Origin: Lasiosphaeria ovina
Lineage: Eukaryota; Ascomycota; Sordariomycetes; Sordariales; Lasiosphaeriaceae
Length of the DNA: 64,000 nt
Reading direction: 5' to 3'
Assembly (NCBI GenBank): GCA_033439765.1
Contig: JAULSN010000007.1
Coordinates: 2,542,001 to 2,606,000 of the forward strand
Shown: piece by piece, positions 55,257-64,000 of the stretch
Layout of the letters: each line of letters begins with the position of its first letter
Numbering within the stretch: position 1 is the stretch's first letter
Notes under the pieces: model-generated
Told to the model about the DNA's origin: nothing
Seen by the model: only the letters and a program-made list of their open reading frames with translations
Databases searched by the model: none
Made by a program: the position numbers and the translations under genes

Positions 55257-55641
55257 GGGTGTTGGTCATTGGCCACTGGAATGGTCAATGAGCTAAAAGT
55301 TTAGCATGATGGGTGGGTTCACTATCGGATACTTGGAAGTAACTTTGGTTCACCAAGATTTGCAGATTTGGTCAACGGCAGAAAAGGGTTGTGCTTTAAT
55401 CTTTTCTGCGGATAAGGCAATCTTCCAAGACCAATTAACCTCCTCAGTCTGGGGACCGGTGAAAAGCTAAACACCACCACACCAACAATGCCACGCTGTT
55501 CTTCTTCGGAACTGCCGTATAAATTCTTGCCAGTCGTCCTGTCAAACTTCTGTCTCCTTTCCTTATCCAGTTCCATACTTGTAATCTCTCGCCAAGAAAC
55601 ACTTTTCAGAAACCACAAAAAAATAATTTAACAACGCCAAA
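55257..55641. other. Intergenic with promoter of secreted protein
   Basis: A TATA-like TATAAAT at 55518-55524 is followed by a CT-rich leader. No gene is seen on either strand. Confidence 0.45.
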
Positions 55642-56367
55642 ATGTTCCCCCGTATGCTCCTTGCCCTCCTCGGCTCGTCCGCCGCAGCTACAGCCCTCAC
55701 TATCCCGCCGCCAAACAACAACAGCACCAACAACACAACCCAAACCCTCACCACGGTCTCGGCCGCACTTGACTCGTCAGACCCCATCGCAGCAGCCCTC
55801 CTCGCCCAGCCTCGAAACGACCTCTCTTCCTTCCTGCAGCCGCATCCGGACTTCGCCGAGGACGGCGACGCGCTGGACACGCTCGAGGCCATCGACGACT
55901 GCCTCGCGCACTGCATCGCACAGTGCATCCACAACAACATCAACTCCCCAACCACCACCACCACCACCGCGCGAGCGCAGTGCATCGCCGCGGCCGACTG
56001 CCCGGCGACCTGCCTCGACGACAGGGCGCGCGCCGTCGCCGCGTGGACGCGCGCGTCGCTCGACGACTTCTGCGACGAAGCGTCCGCGTTCGAGAAGGAC
56101 CTCCCCGGCGGCGCGGGCAAGCTTTTTGTCCTGCGCGGCGGCCTGGAGGTCGTGTTCCTGTACGTGCAAGGCCGCGGCGCGCCGTGGGACGGGTTCGGGC
56201 TGCGCGATCTGTGTGGTGTGGAGCCGGTGGAGGAAAGGGTTTTTGACAGCGGCGCGGGGAAGGCTTTTGTGTTGAGGGGGGGGTTGGAGGTTGTCGTGGT
56301 GCTCGCGCCGGACTTTGATAAGGTTGTGAAGCAAGGGCAGGGTTGGGTTGGAATTGGTTCGGCCTAA
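55642..56367 (+). CDS. Secreted hypothetical protein with internal duplication
   Basis: A single exon of 241 residues. A signal peptide (MLLALLGSSAAATA) is followed by an Asn/Thr-rich stretch with several N-glycosylation sites (NNSTNNTT). The middle has six cysteines in closely spaced pairs (CLAHCIAQC, then CIAAADCPATC). The C-terminal half contains GAGKLFVLRGGLEVVFLYV and, about 50 residues on, GAGKAFVLRGGLEVVVVLA, a near-exact repeat of one strand pair. No domain is recognised. Confidence 0.72.
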   Translation: MFPRMLLALLGSSAAATALTIPPPNNNSTNNTTQTLTTVSAALDSSDPIAAALLAQPRNDLSSFLQPHPDFAEDGDALDTLEAIDDCLAHCIAQCIHNNINSPTTTTTTARAQCIAAADCPATCLDDRARAVAAWTRASLDDFCDEASAFEKDLPGGAGKLFVLRGGLEVVFLYVQGRGAPWDGFGLRDLCGVEPVEERVFDSGAGKAFVLRGGLEVVVVLAPDFDKVVKQGQGWVGIGSA

Positions 56368-58283
56368 TTAAATCGGTCGGTGGGAATGTGGGGGGATGTC
56401 GATAGGTAAGTGGTTTTGTTAACCTAGGTCTGTAGTCTCCATAAACTGACTCGACTTGCCAGTAATTTTGCAAGTGCCACCTTGGTACGAGTTTGTCATT
56501 TGGTGTTTGGTACCTAATGGAGGCTCGTCGGAATCTGTGTTACAGGTCTGTATTACACTGGCTATTTATAGCAGCACTCTGTGCTCGGCTTGATTATTTC
56601 AACTATTAACAGTGGGTTGGACTAGCACGGCATGTTATATGGGACAAGTTTTAAATGCAAGAGAGTTACCGAGTGAATTTGGTCATGGCAGTCGTGAATA
56701 ATCTTTCATTCGGGTGACGGAGCCACACAAGTCGCCCTCCGCGAGCTTAAGATTGGCAGGGTAGCCGAGAGAGACTATCTTCTCAACTCTCTTCTATACT
56801 GGATGTCATTCAACTAGAGACAAGCCACTTTTAAAATCCGTTATACCGATGTGTCAATCAGATAAACTAGCTGAAATATAGTCCAACTTTAAATGAAGGA
56901 AATAAACTCTTTCGAGCGTAGCGAGCAGCCCGCCGCAGGCAAAACATAAAGGGACAAGGCTGTTCTGCTCCCCCTCCTAAATGGCCAGGTATCGTTATGT
57001 ATTTTGACGTGCTATTGTTACTACATGCCCTAAACGCATCTTGTACGCCCTTGCCTTAAATATCAGAAAATCGTCGGTTGCCTGGCGCTCTTCGGAGTCC
57101 GCCTCTGCTGCCAGGGGGGGCACGTTCTCTTCTGAATCGTCCGAGATCCAGTCCGGGTCAGGGGTCTCTTCGTCATCCATAGAGTGGGCGGGACGACATG
57201 TTGATATCTCGAACAGAAACACAGGACAAGACAAGTGATAGGGAATTGGCCAACTACCCAAATTGTTGAAAACCAAGATGTCACAGGTAAAATAGAGCCG
57301 GGGAAGTGCATTGAGAAAGGCATGTAGAATAGAAACTATTTTACAAAGATAAAAGTCTAGTTATTTATACAAAAGAGAGTGCGCAGGGGTAAATGTGAGC
57401 ACGGCACCGACGGTGCGAGCATGCCTGCAGGTGGCTATAGGCTCAGGGAGCCACACTACTGCGCCCGGACAGGGGTATGTTTACTGCGACACAAGAAGAT
57501 CTAGTAGGAGCAAATCCTCAAACGCGACGGTCGCGACGCCGGTAAGCACAGAGAGACAGGAGCCTAGGAACACCAGTGAAGCCACGTCGTTTCGCAAAGG
57601 AGAGAACAGGATGTCCAGTAAAAGTAGTTGATGTCAGCGTGCCTTGATAGCAAAAGAGTGGATTGAGATTGACGGTGGTTCAGTATTAAGTATTCGACAC
57701 TCGTCAGTGGCAGCTCCTTCGCTGTCTGATCTTGTGTGCTTTATCCCCTGTTGGCCATCCGATCCGCCGTTGTAATCGTGCCAAATTCGGTTTCGTGTTC
57801 TGGTTTTGTCGGCACTGTCTGCTAATAGTCTATTCTTCCTCTCACTTCATTCATACATAGTGCGAGTCCTCTGCATTTGAGAAAGCGCCTCGCCGTATTG
57901 TCGCCATGACTACCACCTGAACAGCTTCGTTGAGCGGGTGCGGTCAACAAAGCGCGGCTGCAGTGAGTCAAAGAAATCTGGCAGCCCGGCACTGCCGGTT
58001 GTTGTGGGGAAAAGGGGCCTATCAGGCCAGAATGAAAACAACGGCTTTGTTCTGGATATGGCTGAGGTTAAATTGTCCCGACAACATAGTCATTGTACAA
58101 CGCCGCCCTCACAATATTCGCAGTCATTCCGCAGCTCGGCGCGACATATGAAAAGACATCAAATCCGTTCGTTCGTTCTCTCTCACTCACTCCACCGATT
58201 CGCACACACTCACACTGTCAACAAGTCGGCCATTCAACCTCGCGCAGGCTCTTCAACAACAAGTCTTCGCCCACACCGCCAAC
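56368..58283. other. Long intergenic region
   Basis: About 1.9 kb. Only one short acidic ORF (56995-57180) deserves listing. The frame at 57938-58291 is the leader of the kinase gene. Confidence 0.45.
56995..57180 (-). CDS. Small acidic hypothetical ORF
   Basis: 61 residues starting MDDEETPDPDWISDDSEENV and ending DDFLIFKARAYKM...ARQNT. The strongly acidic N-terminus and basic C-terminus look more protein-like than the surroundings. No family is recognised and no splicing is evident. Confidence 0.25.
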   Translation of the reverse strand: MDDEETPDPDWISDDSEENVPPLAAEADSEERQATDDFLIFKARAYKMRLGHVVTIARQNT

Positions 58284-60080
58284 ATGACTAACATCCCCGC
58301 TCTACCCGACCGGAACCGTATCTGCCGCATCAAATGGGGCGGCACATTCGGGCCCGATCCTGACTGGGTCGAGGACATGGTGGACATCAAGTCACGCGCC
58401 GAGAAGGTCGTGTCCCATGTCCTGCGCTACCTCAAGCTGTGCTGCAGCACGTGCGCCGCAGCCCCATCCGACCAGGACAAGCTGTGCGAGACGGCCCGGT
58501 TCGGTGTCCTCGGCCACGGCATGTGGAACTGCGCGTTCAGCATCACGCCATGCCACGACCCCGACAGCGCTGCCCACCGCGAGCTCGTGTTCCGCGTGGC
58601 CAAGCCCGTGACCGCGCGCGACCCGCGCGTCGCCGCCGAGGTGGCCGCCATGCTGTGGGTGCGCCACCACACCTCCATCCCCGTGCCGGGCGTGCTGGCC
58701 TTCGAGTCGTCCGTCGACACCCTGATGGGCTACGAGTGGATCCTGATGGAGCGCGCCGAGGGCGTGCAGTTCGGGAAGGCCAACCTGACGCTTAGGCAAT
58801 GTGAGAGGGTCGCCGAGACCATCGCCGACTGGGTCACGCAGCTGGCGCGCATCAACCTGCCGTCCATCGGCGGGCCGCGCCTGGTCTCATACCACGAAGT
58901 GCGTGGGCTGCTCAAGATCCCGCGGCTCGCCGACGGGGGCCGGGCCTTTACCCACGGCGCGCCCATCATCGAGCTGACCGTAGGCGACTGGCGCGACGAC
59001 TACGACGAGTTCGACTGCGGGCCATACCCCAACCTGCACGCACTGGCCAGCGCCATCCTGACCTCGCACCGCGCCGAGGCCAAGGACCCGCGCCAGGCCC
59101 TGCGCGCCGAGTACTTCGACGCCAGGTACGAGCTCGCGCAGAACGACTGGGAGGCGGCGGCGCGCAGCGACGACAAGCCCGACGAGCAGGCCGTGGCCCG
59201 GTCGCTGCTAGCCATCGAGTCCGACTTTGAGCGCTCGCAGCGCCGCACCGCCGTCGAGAGCCTCAACGAGTACATGCGGAACCTCAAGGCGGACTACGAG
59301 AAGTGCGAGGCGGCAGCCGTCGACTCGGGCGACATCGTGCCGCACATGCCGATCGAGGCCGGCCGCTTCTCGACGACGACTCTGCGCCAGCAGCTCGAAG
59401 CCATCGAGATCCTCGAGACGCTCGCCGACCGCGTGCTGCGGCCCTTGTCGCCAAACGCCGAAACCACCGCCGAGGCCAACGAGGCCCTGCAGAACGCGCG
59501 CCGCGTCGCCAACAAATTCATCCTGCACCACTGGGACATCTCGTCCGAGAATGTATTGGTGGACGAAGCCACTGGCCGCCCGACGTGCCTGCTCGACTTC
59601 GACATGGTGTACGCAGACTCGCTCGCGACGGTCCCGCGCTACCCGCCGATCATGGCGGTCTACGAAGAAGACGAAGTCGACGCGCACACGGCGTTCCCCG
59701 ACGACGTGCCGGGCTACAACGACCCGTCGACGCGCAAAGAGTTCCTGCGCGCGCGCCAGCGCATGTGCGTGGCGTTCGACGCGCGGCTCGACGCGCTGAA
59801 CTCGCCGTGGCGCGCCACGCAGCCCAGCGTGGCCTCGGCCTCGGGCGAGTATGCGCGCCAGAGAGATGCTGGCGACGCGCTCGCCCCCGTGCGCATGTTG
59901 GTCCGCATGATAAGCGAGGCGATCTATAGTGTCGTCGCGGTCCGTTGGTTTGAGGGCGAGCTCGACACGGCGTACCGTGCCCAAGGGCCGAGTACGCCGA
60001 TGTACGGCCGCGGCCGAGGCTGTCGAACATGCGGCGGGAGCCGTTTTGAGAGAAGCGAAGCTTCTTTTAGCAGATGGTAG
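58284..60080 (+). CDS. APH-type (aminoglycoside phosphotransferase fold) kinase-like protein
   Basis: A single exon of 598 residues with no signal peptide or membrane helix. The APH fold starts near 75: GVLGHGMWNCAFSI (glycine-rich strand), VFRVAKPV (ATP lysine strand), and EVAAMLWVRHHTSIPVPGVL with the hinge YEWILMERAEG. After a 180-residue charged insert comes the catalytic loop HHWDISSENVLV (D418, N423) and the metal-binding CLLDFDMV (D438). All key residues are present, so phosphotransfer to a small molecule or protein is possible. Fungal genomes hold many such genes, mostly uncharacterised; drug resistance should not be inferred. The C-terminus (RGRGCRTCGGSRF) is unusual. Confidence 0.87.
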   Translation: MTNIPALPDRNRICRIKWGGTFGPDPDWVEDMVDIKSRAEKVVSHVLRYLKLCCSTCAAAPSDQDKLCETARFGVLGHGMWNCAFSITPCHDPDSAAHRELVFRVAKPVTARDPRVAAEVAAMLWVRHHTSIPVPGVLAFESSVDTLMGYEWILMERAEGVQFGKANLTLRQCERVAETIADWVTQLARINLPSIGGPRLVSYHEVRGLLKIPRLADGGRAFTHGAPIIELTVGDWRDDYDEFDCGPYPNLHALASAILTSHRAEAKDPRQALRAEYFDARYELAQNDWEAAARSDDKPDEQAVARSLLAIESDFERSQRRTAVESLNEYMRNLKADYEKCEAAAVDSGDIVPHMPIEAGRFSTTTLRQQLEAIEILETLADRVLRPLSPNAETTAEANEALQNARRVANKFILHHWDISSENVLVDEATGRPTCLLDFDMVYADSLATVPRYPPIMAVYEEDEVDAHTAFPDDVPGYNDPSTRKEFLRARQRMCVAFDARLDALNSPWRATQPSVASASGEYARQRDAGDALAPVRMLVRMISEAIYSVVAVRWFEGELDTAYRAQGPSTPMYGRGRGCRTCGGSRFERSEASFSRW

Positions 60081-60307
60081 TTAGAGTATACTGTCAATAT
60101 GAATTGTAATTTTTTTTTTCTTTGCATCGATTGTTGCCTGGTCTTTGATGTTTGTGATACTGTCGACTCATCGTTGTAGCCTGAAGTGTATTTCTTGCCT
60201 GGTGCTGAATGGAGTTTTGAAATGGATTGATCCAGGGGTTCAGGGGTTCAGGGGTTCAGGGGCCCAGCCGGGGCAACAAGCAGGGGGGTGTCAACTACCC
60301 GTAGAAT
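60081..60307. other. Kinase 3' flank with ggggttca microrepeat
   Basis: Near 60234-60264 the word aggggttc occurs four times in tandem, followed by ggcccagccgggg. This is the boundary between the kinase gene and the retroelement fragment. Confidence 0.5.
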
Positions 60308-60985
60308 GATTGGGTACAGCTCTTGCCGCTAGCACAATTCGCATACAATAGTGCATTCAACGAATCTACGAAGAAAACACCAATGTATGCCAACTATGGT
60401 TACACGCCTACGGTATACGGCGAAGCCAGGGAAGCAAAGGATGCCCCTGCAGCCACGTGAGCAGCCGAACAACTTGAACAGCTGCATGAAGAACTCAAAA
60501 CAGACCTCCAATTCATTCATCCAGCGACGCATGACAAGATACGCTGACAAACGAAGAATGAAGGGACCATCCTTCAAGGAGGGAGATAAAGTCTACCTCG
60601 CTCGCAAAAACATCAAAACAAAGCGACCAAGCAACAAACTTGACTACAAACAGATTGGACCATTCAAAGTCAAGCGAGAGATTTCAGACACTAACTACGA
60701 ACTGTCACTACCACGATCAATATCAATGCAGATCCACCCCATTTTTCATATTTCGCTTTTGGAACCAGCACCCCCACAGGCACAGCTCGACAGGACTACA
60801 GAGCTCGAAGACGAAGAAGAATACGAGGTCGAGAAGATCCTCGATCACCGTGGAGAAGGACCACAAACAGAGTACCTTGTGAAGTGAAAAGGCTCTGGCA
60901 ACGACGAAAATACGTGGGAACCACTCAGCAACCTGACTAACGCGCAGGCCATGTTGGCACAGTACCACCGATTGAAGAAGACACC
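60308..60985 (+). mobile_element. Ty3/gypsy chromovirus fragment: integrase 3' end plus chromodomain
   Basis: The end of a retrotransposon pol reading frame. The integrase core ends with [16 protein letters not shown]; then come the C-terminal integrase part FKEGDKVYLARKNIKTKRPS, the GPY/F module DYKQIGPFKVKREI and the chromodomain EEYEVEKILDHRGEGP with TWEPLSNL. It is broken by an in-frame stop after the first coding block, a frame change near 60510-60530 and a TGA in the chromodomain where relatives have Trp. There is no LTR, gag or reverse transcriptase in the window, so it is an isolated dead 3' piece. Its right end abuts the DUF3435 relic at about 61000. Confidence 0.88.
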
Positions 60986-60999
60986 CCGACGCGGTGCGC

Positions 61000-62493
61000 G
61001 GCGTTAATCCTGCCACCTCATTGGACGATTACGCGAGCGACACCCACGAACGGAATTGCGGGACCAATCACTGGCAGCCGGACGAACCGCTGACGGCGAA
61101 GATGTTCGATAATAACTCGAGAAGGATTGGACAGGCAGCGGGGCTGCCCTCTAATTTCCCGTCGTACGTGTATCGTCGAGGGAATCTGGAAATCCTTGAT
61201 AGTAAGCCCCCTTTCCGCGGCAATCCGACACTTGCTAACACGAGAGAAGAGAACTACCGTCCGGCCGTTCGGGATCAGGGGGCGCGGCACAAACCCAATA
61301 GCGCTGTGTTCCAGAGATTCTACAACAACGCTAAGAGGGATGCCTCGGCCCAGAATGCAGGCTTAGGCCGCGGCACCTACTCTCCCTACCTAGACGTCCT
61401 CAGCCATATCGGCGTCCAGTTCGACGAGAATGCTCCAATGGGGGTGTCTGACGAAATGATGCGCGCCATCGGCCCGAGCAACACTATTCGCCGGCTTGAG
61501 AGAGAATGGTCGGACCTGGAAGCTGAGCTGCAGGCCACGTACGGGAAGTCCACGAAGGCTACCGGTGCTGACAAAATGAGGCGCGATCAGAAATGGAACG
61601 AGCTAAGAGCGGCAAGATAGAAGCAGCGCAGAACGGTAGGGAGCATCCTCCGAAAGGACCACTTCAAGAAAAGAAACGCCGAAGAGCTCAACAGACAACT
61701 ACTTGGCATCCATGCCCCCCAGCAGCCACTGCAAAAAGTAATATTTAGCCTGCCGGAACGGAGGGTTCTCGCCGACATCCTTGGCGATTTGGAGGAAGAC
61801 CTCCCGGACGACGACATCGTACGGAGGAAGATTGACGCGATCCACGGCTGGGTCGCTTACGCCTGGAAAATCGAGCCAAAAATACCAACAGAACTACAAA
61901 CACCGTCGGCAGAGGTCGCAAAGCAAGTCAAGGCACCGCCAGCACCCGGATGTACCATTGCGCCGAAGCCGTGGTATGCGTCGATGATACAAGACCCGGT
62001 AAGCCCTCCGGCGCCCATGCCGGCAGACGCAGCGGTGATCCAGACCCCGCCGCCGCCGTACACCCCAATTACCAACAGCGGCTGTTTGCATACGGCCATA
62101 CCAGGTGGGCAGTCTTGTCCTCCGCCTGTCTCCCGAGTGTCGACCCCCAAAGGGCGGTATAAGTGCATCTTCTACGAGAGGAGCTTCGCTCGAATGGGGA
62201 GGATATGGGACTGTACAGAACGGCATCTCAAGAGACGCAGGACCGAGGCGGTACCATATCCCGTCCCAGCATGCAAGTCCAAGGGCATTGTGTTGGAGAA
62301 TGAAATGCGGTTTAAGAATCACGCCAAGGTTGTCCATGGACGGGACTTACGGCCTAAGATCACCATACGGACAAGGACGGCGACGAACCCCCCCGAGAGC
62401 CTGAAATCGACGCCGACGATTGTTCTCGTACGAAGACAGGAGTCTACCCCTAGCCCGAGAATCGTTCTCCGGGTCGGCAAAAGACCAGCTTGA
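61000..62493 (+). pseudogene. DUF3435 tyrosine-recombinase-like / C2H2 protein, N-truncated relic
   Basis: One frame is interrupted by a single TAG (61618-61620). The N-terminal part matches the C-terminal catalytic region of DUF3435: LTAKMFDNNSRRIGQAAGLP, the arginine in YVYRRGN, a His in GARHKPNSAVF and the Tyr in FQRFYNN. After the stop it continues with FSLPERRVLADILGDLEEDL, a Pro-rich linker and a C2H2-like tail (RYKCIFYERSFARMG, CTERHLKRR, then CKSKG...HAKVVHG). The stop is TAG where CAG fits, and the first finger has Tyr for the second Cys. Both changes are C-to-T at CpA on one strand, the RIP preference. The N-terminal half and start codon are missing, cut by the gypsy fragment. Confidence 0.72.
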
Positions 62494-63759
62494 TTTGGGC
62501 AATGGCGGTGATCCTCGACTACTTAAGCGACCATCATGCGCGAAGCGTGTACCAGCCGCAATGACGATAAAGATCCAGGAGTGGCAACGGTTTTCTAGGA
62601 GGTGGGCCGCACACAGGACCAATCATTGTGTCGCCGGAATATCGGGCACTACCTCTGCGAGGTGGAAGGGACACGGGTAGCGGGCCTGGGGCACAGTCTG
62701 GTAGCTTCCATCGTAGTCCAATAAGACCAGCTTTGATCAGAGCGCCCTGCTAGTTTTGTGCTGTCGAGATTGTCCCCAAGAAACCGGACGTAGACAAATC
62801 ACAACGTCTGGTGTCGGTGGCCGGGCTTTTCGGCGCACTGGCCAACCCCGGAGTCACGCCGGATAGGCGCACCAGCCGCTCGGCGGCGCCCGGGATCCGG
62901 GATCCAGGAACGCGGCATCTAATATGCTTCATATATCCAGTCGGCTCCTTGACATATTCTCCCCAGAATGCACTCCCCAAAATTGCACAAAATTAACTGG
63001 AATCATCGATAATAGTTACTATCCAAAGGCCAACGGCAACCGCGGCTACAAAGAGGGAGGCGAAGCGGCAGTCTACAAAGGCAATCAAGCGGCGCAAGAC
63101 GTTGATGAAGAAGGCGCACGAGTTTTATAAGGATTGTGGGTTTGAGGTCCTCCCACTTTTACAAAAGGGTTCTGGTCGCTCCTACATTTATATATCTTCT
63201 GGTATGCCGTCGTGGTATCCCATCGTAGAAGACCTTATAAGTCTCCTACGCAGGCGACCAGTAAGAAGCTAATTTAGGCATCAGAAGCAAACATACCCAC
63301 TCCCCATAGTCTACACTCCGGCAACCCTTACGAAGGAATAAAGTCAGAAGGTACTGGCTTCGTCAAAGTACAAGGGCAAGCAGGGGTTAGAATCAGCGCT
63401 ATTAACATTTTATTATTAGTTCAAGTTACCTTGCCTACAAAAGTGAATATTATCGAGGGTACGTTCTTAAAGCTTCAACCGCCGAGATGCAGCCGCGGCG
63501 CACAGCGCAGTAGGCCACAATCGCGTTGATCGCAGCATCTCTTCGCTGGTATTGACCTTTAATTGAAGCTTCGACTGGGGCCGTGAGCTGAGCGGGGCGC
63601 ATTGGGCAGTTGGGAGCCTCGACCGTCGAGTCCTCAACCAAGCCAACGCCGTCTGTTCCCTACCTGGAGAAACCCTGAACCATAAGCTCTGGAATGCTCA
63701 CCACTGTAGATGCGGAATGCTCAACGCCGGCATTCACTCCCATTCGCATCTTTCTAGCT
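62494..63759. other. Intergenic, no gene seen
   Basis: Short frames at 62750-63130 have no recognised content. A weak inverted word pair (ctggtcgc/gcgaccag) lies near 63170-63265. The right part is the 3' flank of the DUF3295 gene. Confidence 0.4.
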
Positions 63760-64000
63760 TCACCAGCCTCGCGCGTGATAGCCGGTATCACCCAAGTCCA
63801 ATCCGCCGTCAACGTTGTTTCTTTCGTTCATGTATGGCCCCTCCGGGTGCTGCTTTAGGTTTGCAACGTCGTGCGATGTGTGGCGACGCTTGAGGACTGC
63901 GTTGGTCGTCAAGTTCTTCTGAGACCGCTCCCACAGGAGTTGCCGGCGGAGAGACTCGGTCAGCTCGGTGGCGAGCATATTGCGACGCGTCGTCCTCGGG
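63760..64000 (-). CDS. DUF3295 protein, C-terminal end (continues beyond window)
   Basis: The frame is open to the window edge. It reads RRNMLATELTESLRRQLLWE, then KRRHTSHDVANLKQHPEGPY and ends DTGYHARGW. This is the conserved C-terminal block of the fungal DUF3295 family, whose members usually also carry a DUF1752/areA-GATA-like region at the N-terminus and are thought to be nuclear regulators. Only about 80 residues are inside the window. The stop codon is at 63760-63762. Confidence 0.82.
   Translation of the reverse strand, partial: PRTTRRNMLATELTESLRRQLLWERSQKNLTTNAVLKRRHTSHDVANLKQHPEGPYMNERNNVDGGLDLGDTGYHARGW

Noticed and set aside
51074..56367. Secondary-metabolite gene cluster
   Set aside because: P450 and transporter only; no polyketide synthase, NRPS, terpene synthase or pathway regulator in the window.
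59208..59984. 258-codon minus-strand frame
   Set aside because: Antisense to the APH-type kinase, rich in Arg/Val as expected for a shadow frame.
58284..60080. Antibiotic-resistance enzyme
   Set aside because: The APH fold is shared by many fungal kinases of unknown substrate; nothing in the sequence points to aminoglycosides.
60308..62493. Complete Starship or complete gypsy element
   Set aside because: Only a 3' pol fragment and an N-truncated recombinase are present; no LTRs, gag, reverse transcriptase or second boundary are visible.

Overview
The window is nuclear DNA of a filamentous ascomycete (Pezizomycotina). The gene content and protein style fit Sordariomycetes, perhaps Sordariales, but I cannot place it closer from sequence alone. 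The reasons are: GC-rich genes with G/C third positions and short GT-AG introns (54-94 nt, CTAAC/CTGAC-like branch points); fungal-specific families (Argonaute, DUF3433, CorA-like, DUF6594, DUF3295, APH-type kinase); a fungal U6 snRNA; and transposon relics with RIP-like C-to-T damage. The genes are monocistronic, on both strands, and separated by long gene-poor stretches.

Layout. 1-9 kb: secreted serine carboxypeptidase (-), single-pass membrane protein (-), an inverted-repeat element, secreted GH16 glucanase (+). 9-13.4 kb: gene-poor, with a TA-shifted stretch, a TPR remnant of the NLR type, and a conserved 171-aa protein (-). 13.4-16.8 kb: complete four-exon Argonaute (+). 17-24 kb: mostly noncoding, with a very short secreted Cys-rich ORF, a five-repeat DUF4215-like secreted protein (-) and U6 snRNA (+). 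24-28 kb: CorA-like membrane protein (+) and histidine-phosphatase-like protein (+). 28-31.4 kb: LTR-like sequence, an orphan C-terminal exon, and a GMC oxidoreductase pseudogene (-) carrying a 168-bp solo LTR in an intron.

32.6-36.7 kb holds four related, previously unassigned SINE-like elements of about 375-430 bp, two pointing right and then two pointing left. Each has a tRNA-like A/B-box head, two further T-arm-like hairpins and a T-rich tail. 37.8-38.8 kb is an inverted-repeat structure containing a foldback element with perfect 64-bp arms. 39.6-47 kb: RNase H-fold protein (-) and a large DUF3433 membrane protein (-). 48.6-50.7 kb: P450 pseudogene and a DUF6594 C-terminal fragment. 51-56.4 kb: complete P450 (-) divergent from an MFS sugar transporter (+), then a secreted protein with an internal duplication (+). 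58.3-60.1 kb: APH-type kinase (+). 60.3-62.5 kb: damaged Ty3/gypsy chromovirus 3' end abutting a damaged DUF3435 recombinase/C2H2 relic. The window ends inside a DUF3295 gene (-).

No pathway joins these genes. The recurring theme is genome conflict: a complete Argonaute sits among several transposon families, foldback DNA that could make double-stranded RNA, RIP-like nonsense changes and an NLR-type remnant. The complete P450 and MFS transporter may share a promoter region, but no core biosynthetic enzyme is present.
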